NCBI RefSeq assembly: GCF_051960575.1
Contig: NZ_JBQCEE010000032.1
Span: 1 to 18,137, forward strand
Source of the DNA: JBQCEE01 sp051960575
Lineage (GTDB): Bacteria; Actinomycetota; Actinomycetes; Mycobacteriales; Jatrophihabitantaceae
DNA length: 18,137 nt
Direction of reading: 5' to 3'
Shown: in pieces, positions 14,622-18,137 of the stretch
How the letters are laid out: each line of letters starts with the position of its first letter
How positions within the stretch are numbered: the stretch's first letter is position 1
Translations under genes and position numbers: made by a program
Notes under the pieces: model-generated
Databases searched by the model: none
What the model saw: the letters and a program-made list of their open reading frames with translations, nothing else
Told to the model about the DNA's origin: nothing

Positions 14622-15188
14622 ATGACGATCACGGTGCGACCGGTGGACGAGTCGTCGTTCGCCGACGTGCAGGCGGTGTTCGGCGATCGCGGGCAGGCGG
14701 CCCGCTGCCAGTGCCAGGGGTACCGGTTGAACTGGTACGCGCAACGCTCGGACGACGTCGAGGGTCGCCGCGAGATGCTGCGCGACCAGGTGGCGGAAGG
14801 CCTCGGCCTGATCGCCCACCTCGACGGCGAACCGGTCGGCTGGTGCGCGATGGCCCCGCGCACTGATTACGCGTACCTGCGCCAGACGACGTGGAAGGGA
14901 CGCAGCGAGGACCGCTCGGACGATTCGATCTGGGCGGTGACGTGTTTCGTGACGCGCCCCGGGTACCGACGGCAGGGCGTCAGCACCGCCCTCGCCGCAG
15001 CGACGCCGGGTCACGCCCGCGACCGGGGCGCCCGTGCGGTCGAGGCGTACCCGATGCGTCCGGCGCCGGGCAAGGAGGTCACCTGGGGCGAACTGCACGT
15101 CGGCGCGCTCAGCGCCTTCCTCGCGGCCGGGTACCGCATCGTGCACGAGCCGTCGCTGCGTCGTGCCGTCGTGCGCTACGAGTGGTGA
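14622..15188 (+). CDS. GNAT-family N-acetyltransferase
   Basis: A 188-residue acetyl-CoA-dependent acyltransferase of the GNAT fold. Motif A is visible as VTCFVTRPGYRRQGVSTAL, with the pyrophosphate-binding R-R-Q-G-V-S at 116-121. The N-terminus has a Cys-rich RCQCQGYRLNWY segment seen in a subgroup of actinobacterial GNATs of unknown substrate, and the C-terminus has FLAAGYRIVHEP, the usual motif-B-like end. ATG 14622 is preferred to an in-frame ATG 18 nt upstream because of protein homology-like start TITVRPV; CACGGT lies 6 nt before it and no ribosome site is seen. Its last 13 bp overlap the convergent kinase-like gene. Acceptor could be a small molecule, antibiotic or protein; undetermined. 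Confidence 0.87.
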   Translation: MTITVRPVDESSFADVQAVFGDRGQAARCQCQGYRLNWYAQRSDDVEGRREMLRDQVAEGLGLIAHLDGEPVGWCAMAPRTDYAYLRQTTWKGRSEDRSDDSIWAVTCFVTRPGYRRQGVSTALAAATPGHARDRGARAVEAYPMRPAPGKEVTWGELHVGALSAFLAAGYRIVHEPSLRRAVVRYEW

Positions 15189-15700
15189 CGGTCGCGTCCT
15201 GGGATCGCCGCGAGGATCGCCGCCTTGAGTTGCTCGACGGGTTCGGCCGCGTCGAGGCGCAAATGGTCGCCGACCCACGGCTCGAACGTCCCGGCGCGGT
15301 GCTGCACCTGCGCCCACGTCGGCTCGGGCACGTGCCGCAGGGGGCGCACGCGCCCCTCGAGGCGGCGGCGGTGCTCGGTCGCGTCGTGCAGTTCGAGCAG
15401 CGCGAAGAGCAGCGGTGCGCCGGTGCGGGTGGACGCACGGCGCCAGGTGTCGCGCGCCGGCTCGCTGTCGTTGACGGCGTCGACCACGACCGTGTGCCCG
15501 AGCGCGAGGTTCTGCTCGGCCGCCGCCCGCACCGCCTCGTAGGCGCCCACGCCCGTCTCGAACGAGGGCGGCAGCCCGGCACCGAGCAGCGCGTCCTCGG
15601 CGGTGTCGATCGAGAGGTGCACGCCGCCGCACGCACGGGCGACCGCGTCGGCGACGGCGGTCTTGCCCGTGCCCGGCAGCCCGGAGACGATGATCAGCAC
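15176..15700 (-). CDS. P-loop kinase-like ATPase, 174 aa
   Basis: A 174-residue protein with an N-terminal Walker A motif GLPGTGKT (residues 7-14) directly after a hydrophobic first strand. This layout is typical of the small P-loop kinases (AAA_33, chloramphenicol phosphotransferase-like, gluconate-kinase-like). HTVVVDAVN resembles the second-strand Asp motif of this group, and RRRLEGR provides Arg residues of a lid. It most likely phosphorylates a small molecule; the substrate is not readable. GTG 15700 starts exactly at the first strand; CACAGT (15707-15712, minus strand) sits 6 nt upstream and there is no Shine-Dalgarno site. The gene overlaps the convergent GNAT gene by 13 bp and diverges from the ParB-like gene across only 38 bp. 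Confidence 0.85.
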   Translation of the reverse strand: MLIIVSGLPGTGKTAVADAVARACGGVHLSIDTAEDALLGAGLPPSFETGVGAYEAVRAAAEQNLALGHTVVVDAVNDSEPARDTWRRASTRTGAPLLFALLELHDATEHRRRLEGRVRPLRHVPEPTWAQVQHRAGTFEPWVGDHLRLDAAEPVEQLKAAILAAIPGRDRHHS

Positions 15701-15738
15701 GCGTCCACTGTGCCGTACCGCTCGGGCACCATGGGACG
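15701..15738. promoter_or_regulatory. 38-bp divergent leaderless-type promoter pair
   Basis: The whole gap between two divergent GTG starts is 38 bp, yet each strand carries a CANNNT hexamer exactly 6 nt before its GTG: CACAGT (minus, 15707-15712) and CACCAT (plus, 15727-15732). With so little room, ordinary leaders with ribosome sites are excluded. Each gene's polymerase contact would extend past the other's start, so the two are likely mutually exclusive or co-regulated. Confidence 0.4.
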
Positions 15739-16113
15739 GTGCGGAAGCAGTACCACTTCAGGCGGAACGGCGACGGCCTCGATGCATGGGACGTCGACCG
15801 GCTGATCGCGCTGACCGACGGGTTGCTCGTCGTCGAGGTGGCGCTGGACGAGATCACCGAACTCGACAGCGTGTACTGGTACGACCACGGCTACCGGCCG
15901 ACGGTGCGCAGCGTCGCCGAGCACGCCCGGCTGATCGCCGCGGCCGACCTGCGGTGGCCGATCATCCTCGACCGGGACGGGCGCGTCATGGACGGCATGC
16001 ACCGTGTGGCCCGCGCGCTCGTCGAGGGGCACACGGTGATCGCCGCGGTGCGGCTGGTCGAACCGGTGCCACCGGACTTCGTCGACTGCGATCCCGAGCG
16101 GCTGCCGTACTGA
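15739..16113 (+). CDS. ParB/sulfiredoxin-fold single-domain protein, 124 aa
   Basis: A 124-residue protein with the ParB/Srx-like nucleotide-binding core. WPIILDRDGRVMDGMHRVARAL (about 73-94) matches the strand-turn then G-x-H-R motif (GMHR, 86-89) of the ParB nuclease-like superfamily, in which such sites bind CTP/ATP or phosphate. It lacks the DNA-binding helix-turn-helix and dimerisation regions of true chromosome-partition ParB (usually about 300 residues), so it is not a partition protein. Its N-terminal YHFRRNGDGLDAWDVDRLI and the aromatic VYWYDHGYRPT stretch look conserved-type but have no known role. GTG 15739 has CACCAT 6 nt upstream. The neighbouring divergent P-loop kinase suggests nucleotide-linked small-molecule chemistry, which is inference. 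Confidence 0.78.
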   Translation: MRKQYHFRRNGDGLDAWDVDRLIALTDGLLVVEVALDEITELDSVYWYDHGYRPTVRSVAEHARLIAAADLRWPIILDRDGRVMDGMHRVARALVEGHTVIAAVRLVEPVPPDFVDCDPERLPY

Positions 16114-16147
16114 GGTCGTGACACCCGGCTCGGCCGCGCTCGGTCGG

Positions 16148-17398
16148 TCAGTCACCGCTCCGGCGCGCGCGACGCCCGCGCGTGCCGGGTGGGTCGGGCA
16201 CCTCGTCCCACGTCGTCTCCATCTCGCCGTACACGTGGTCGTGGACGACCCGGAAGCTGAACCCGGTCCGGCCGACGGTCAGCTCGGGCGGATACCGCTG
16301 CCCGCGGAGGACGTGGGCAGGTGACCGGCCGACGGCGCGCCAGACGCGGGCCACGCTCGGCGTGAACCCCACCGCGTGCCAGGCCGTCGCCTCGGCGGCG
16401 CTGAAGCCGAAGTAGATCCAGCCGCGGCGTGCCTCGCGCACGGGCGTGCCGTCGAAGGCACGCGCCTCCGCCGACGTGAGCTCCGGGTCGTCTTCCAGCA
16501 GCTCAGCGGTCTCGCGCGCGTCGAACCCTGCTTCGCGCCAGCGCAGCGCGACGTCGAGCCCGACGCCGCCCAGCATCGCCGCCTCGTCGAGCTCGAAGCA
16601 GGCGTCGAGCCAGCGCCGCAGCTCGGCGGGTTCGCGGTGGCGGAACCTGTCCGCGCCCGGCGGCGGGTCGCCGGGGAGACCGGCGGCGCGCCACCCGGCG
16701 ACGAAGGCGATGGTGTCGTCGTCCGCGCCGGTGCCGAGCGAGCGCAGCCAGGCCAGCGCCCGTGTCTCGTCGAGCCCGGTGTCACGCAGGAACCGGTCGA
16801 AGGTTGCGGGCCTGAGGTGTAGTTCGACGAACGCACTGACGTCCTCGCCGGTGCGCCCGACCACTGCCCATTCGTCGAGCAGTGTGCGCAACTCGGTGGG
16901 GCAAACGGCCAGCGCGGTGTCCTCGTTCCACGCGAAGGCCTCGACCGCTGCGCGGTACATGGCCGCGACGTCGTCGCCGCGGCGCTGTTCCACCTGTGCC
17001 CAGACGAGGGCGCAGACGGCGCTCACCGGCAGGCGAGGCCACGGTGAGCGCACCAGCCACAGTCGTCCGGGCGGTGGCGCAGGCAGGCTGGCCGCCGCGG
17101 CCTCCTCGGCGACGATGTCGTCCGCCCACGACTCGTCGTCCTCGTCGGACAGCGCGACGAACGAGCTGGAGTGCCTGTCCGTGCCGGCCATGCCGACGCG
17201 GGGCAGCCGGTCGGGCACCCAGGTGCGGCGGGCGAGCGGCCAGGCCGCGGGCAGCAGGCAGTACAGCGGCGCGTCGTCGAGCGCGCGCCATCCATCGGCG
17301 GCGAGCGCCTGCACCTCGGTGAGGCGCGCGAGCCGCGGCGGCAGCGGCGGCACATCCGTCACCGCCGGTGGTTCGGCCTCGCCCCAGGGATCGTCCAC
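16148..17398 (-). CDS. Hypothetical protein with W-x-x-x-GF helical repeats, 416 aa
   Basis: No known enzyme motif was recognised. The N-terminal half (1-170) has a Pro-rich start, an acidic SDEDDESWADD patch and a W/L-rich segment. The C-terminal half (about 230-370) has recurring units of the form W-(3)-GF-x-(2)-EA-x-(2)-W: RWREAGFDARETAELL, YFGFSAAEATAWHAVGF and TPSVARVWRAVG. Such tandem repeats occur in actinobacterial proteins of unknown role and are probably a helical binding surface. It ends with VVHDHVYGEMETTW and a basic RGRRARRSGD tail. No signal peptide or membrane segment. GTG 17398 has GGGAGA about 8 nt upstream. It lies convergent to the ParB-like gene with a 34-bp gap and no visible terminator. 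Confidence 0.75.
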   Translation of the reverse strand: MDDPWGEAEPPAVTDVPPLPPRLARLTEVQALAADGWRALDDAPLYCLLPAAWPLARRTWVPDRLPRVGMAGTDRHSSSFVALSDEDDESWADDIVAEEAAAASLPAPPPGRLWLVRSPWPRLPVSAVCALVWAQVEQRRGDDVAAMYRAAVEAFAWNEDTALAVCPTELRTLLDEWAVVGRTGEDVSAFVELHLRPATFDRFLRDTGLDETRALAWLRSLGTGADDDTIAFVAGWRAAGLPGDPPPGADRFRHREPAELRRWLDACFELDEAAMLGGVGLDVALRWREAGFDARETAELLEDDPELTSAEARAFDGTPVREARRGWIYFGFSAAEATAWHAVGFTPSVARVWRAVGRSPAHVLRGQRYPPELTVGRTGFSFRVVHDHVYGEMETTWDEVPDPPGTRGRRARRSGD

Positions 17399-17446
17399 CG
17401 CGGCAGTCTCCCGCAGCAGGCGCCCGCGTGGCGGGTTGCCGCTTGG

Positions 17447-17585
17447 TCAGAGGCGGGTGGTCGCGGTGTCGTCGCTGGACTCCCAGGTCCCCAGCCGGCC
17501 CGGTTCGAGTCGGATCATGACGGCGTCGCCCGGTCGAGGCGGCGTACGCCCTCCCGGTCTCGTCGCCCAGGTAACGCACAGCCAT
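17447..17585 (-). pseudogene. Small frameshifted reading frame (about 45 aa if repaired)
   Basis: From ATG 17585 the minus strand reads MAVRYLGDETGR in one frame with strong G/C third positions. From about 17545 the coding signal moves to the next frame, PRPGDAVMIRLEPGRLGTW, through to TGA at 17447. Removing one base in the GGGAGGG stretch near 17550 gives one open frame of 45 residues. Without that, the first frame runs on for over 250 codons as an antisense-like shadow of the hypothetical protein. It could be a recent frameshift, a sequencing indel in a G run, or coincidence. It lies between the HNH gene and the W-x-x-x-GF gene on the same strand. No family recognised. Confidence 0.35.
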
Positions 17586-17655
17586 GCGCTCGACGCTGGC
17601 GATCGGCGGAAGCAGCACCGTGCCGTCCGTCGGTAGGTCGCGAGCACGGGCTCGG

Positions 17656-18137
17656 TCAGGCGGCGTGGTGACGGCCGAGGTAGACGAGGTCGACCCGCTC
17701 GTGCCAGGACTGTCGGCGCGGTGGTGGCGGTGGGGGTGGTGCGTGTTCGGGTGGGTCGGGTGGCCGGCTGGTGTATTCGGCGCCGGTCGGGGTGCGCAGG
17801 GTGATCCGGTCGCCGTCGGCGGTCTTGGACCAGCCCGGTGCTTCGGTGGCGTAGTTGCAGGCGGCGCAGGTGCCCTGCCCGTTGCCGACGCTGGTCGGCC
17901 CGCCGTCGGTGTGCCGCCGGAGATGGTCGGCGTGCCGGATGGGGGCGTCGCAGAACGGGGTGCGGCAGGTCTGGTCCCGCAGTTCGAGGAACCGCCGCAG
18001 CCCGGCGGGGAATTCGCGCCGGTGGGTGTCCAACGTGAGCAGCTCGCTGCTGCCTGGACGGGTGTAGAGCCGCCGGACCCACCGCGGCACCGTCGGGTCG
18101 GGCCCGAGCACCAATTCACGGGCCAGCGGGGCCGGGA
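17656..18137 (-). CDS. HNH endonuclease, DUF222/13E12-type, C-terminal part (5' end beyond window)
   Basis: The minus-strand frame enters from the right edge with no start in the window and stops at TGA 17656-17658, giving about 159 residues of a larger protein (family about 400-500). Seen are RRLYTRPGSSELLTLD, then the HNH core: TCRTPFC, DHLRRHTDGG, NGQGTCAACNYATEAPGW. This matches the zinc-supported His-Asn-His nuclease at the end of actinobacterial DUF222 proteins (13E12 repeat family). Four Cys and the His-x-x-x-His look intact, so it may be active. After the HNH comes an unusual Pro-rich tail (seven consecutive Pro) and QSWHERVDLVYLGRHHAA. These genes are often present in many copies per genome and sit in variable regions. 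Exact role (defence, mobile, DNA repair) is not established. Confidence 0.87.
   Translation of the reverse strand, partial: PAPLARELVLGPDPTVPRWVRRLYTRPGSSELLTLDTHRREFPAGLRRFLELRDQTCRTPFCDAPIRHADHLRRHTDGGPTSVGNGQGTCAACNYATEAPGWSKTADGDRITLRTPTGAEYTSRPPDPPEHAPPPPPPPRRQSWHERVDLVYLGRHHAA
17719..17764 (+). repeat. G-rich tract with GG/GGG runs on the plus strand
   Basis: The template strand opposite the HNH Pro-rich tail holds closely spaced GG and GGG runs (GGTGGTGGCGG, TGGGGGTGG, GGGTGGGTCGGGTGG). They could form two-layer G-quadruplexes or promote slippage. The simplest explanation is codon repetition for Pro in the minus-strand gene, so any structural role is speculative. Confidence 0.3.

Noticed and set aside
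15739..16113. Chromosome-partition ParB with a nearby origin
   Set aside because: The protein is only 124 residues, with no helix-turn-helix, no ParA neighbour and no parS-like palindromes seen.
17440..17525. tRNA-like GGTTCGAGTC stretch
   Set aside because: The T-arm stem does not pair (CCCGG against CGGAT) and no acceptor or anticodon arm folds around it; it is part of the small frameshifted reading frame.
1..18137. Mobile element or prophage island
   Set aside because: No integrase, transposase, terminal inverted repeats, tRNA-end duplication or composition break was seen; the HNH gene alone is not evidence of mobility.

Overview
The window is uniformly very GC-rich, with G/C at nearly every third codon position, many GTG starts and genes on both strands packed with almost no spacing. 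This is the pattern of a high-GC actinomycete. Supporting markers are a DUF222-type HNH endonuclease, a UGP2-like (not GalU-like) UTP-glucose-1-phosphate uridylyltransferase, acyl-CoA-type enzymes, and several starts that look leaderless. The genus cannot be fixed from the sequence alone. No tRNA, rRNA, CRISPR array, insertion sequence or phage gene was seen.

Left part (1-8546): a UDP-glucose pyrophosphorylase gene runs off the left edge on the minus strand. Divergent from it is a tight plus-strand run: short-chain dehydrogenase (SDR), amidohydrolase, second SDR, a 951-residue fusion of a PhaC-like alpha/beta hydrolase with an AMP-binding (acyl-CoA-synthetase-like) domain, and a type-B carboxylesterase. 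The last four genes are joined by ATGA, ATGA and GTGA start/stop overlaps, so they are very probably translationally coupled. Together they look like a small lipid, lactone or ester pathway: two oxidoreductases, two serine hydrolases, one metal-dependent hydrolase and a ligase-like domain. The substrate cannot be read from sequence. The ligase half is unusual because several adenylation core motifs are altered, including Arg where the A10 Lys is expected. This operon is the best candidate for something undescribed.

Middle (8507-11023): an 86-residue protein on the minus strand overlaps the esterase 3' end. Divergent from it are an acyl-CoA carboxylase carboxyltransferase-type subunit with no biotin carboxylase nearby and, 7 bp downstream, a histidine-phosphatase-fold protein whose second catalytic His is replaced by Ser.

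Right part (11024-18137): an orphan membrane sensor histidine kinase (multi-pass N-terminus, PAS, HisKA, HATPase) diverges from a two-gene unit encoding a 68-residue protein and a 312-residue helical-repeat protein. The region between them holds two perfect 7-bp-arm inverted repeats. Next come a GNAT acetyltransferase, a convergent P-loop kinase-like protein, a divergent ParB/sulfiredoxin-fold protein, a 416-residue protein with W-x-x-x-GF helical repeats, a small frameshifted reading frame, and the C-terminal part of an HNH endonuclease that runs off the right edge.

A recurring theme is start sites lacking a Shine-Dalgarno sequence but carrying a TANNNT or CANNNT hexamer 6-7 nt upstream of the GTG/ATG. 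This suggests that many of these genes are transcribed as leaderless mRNAs.
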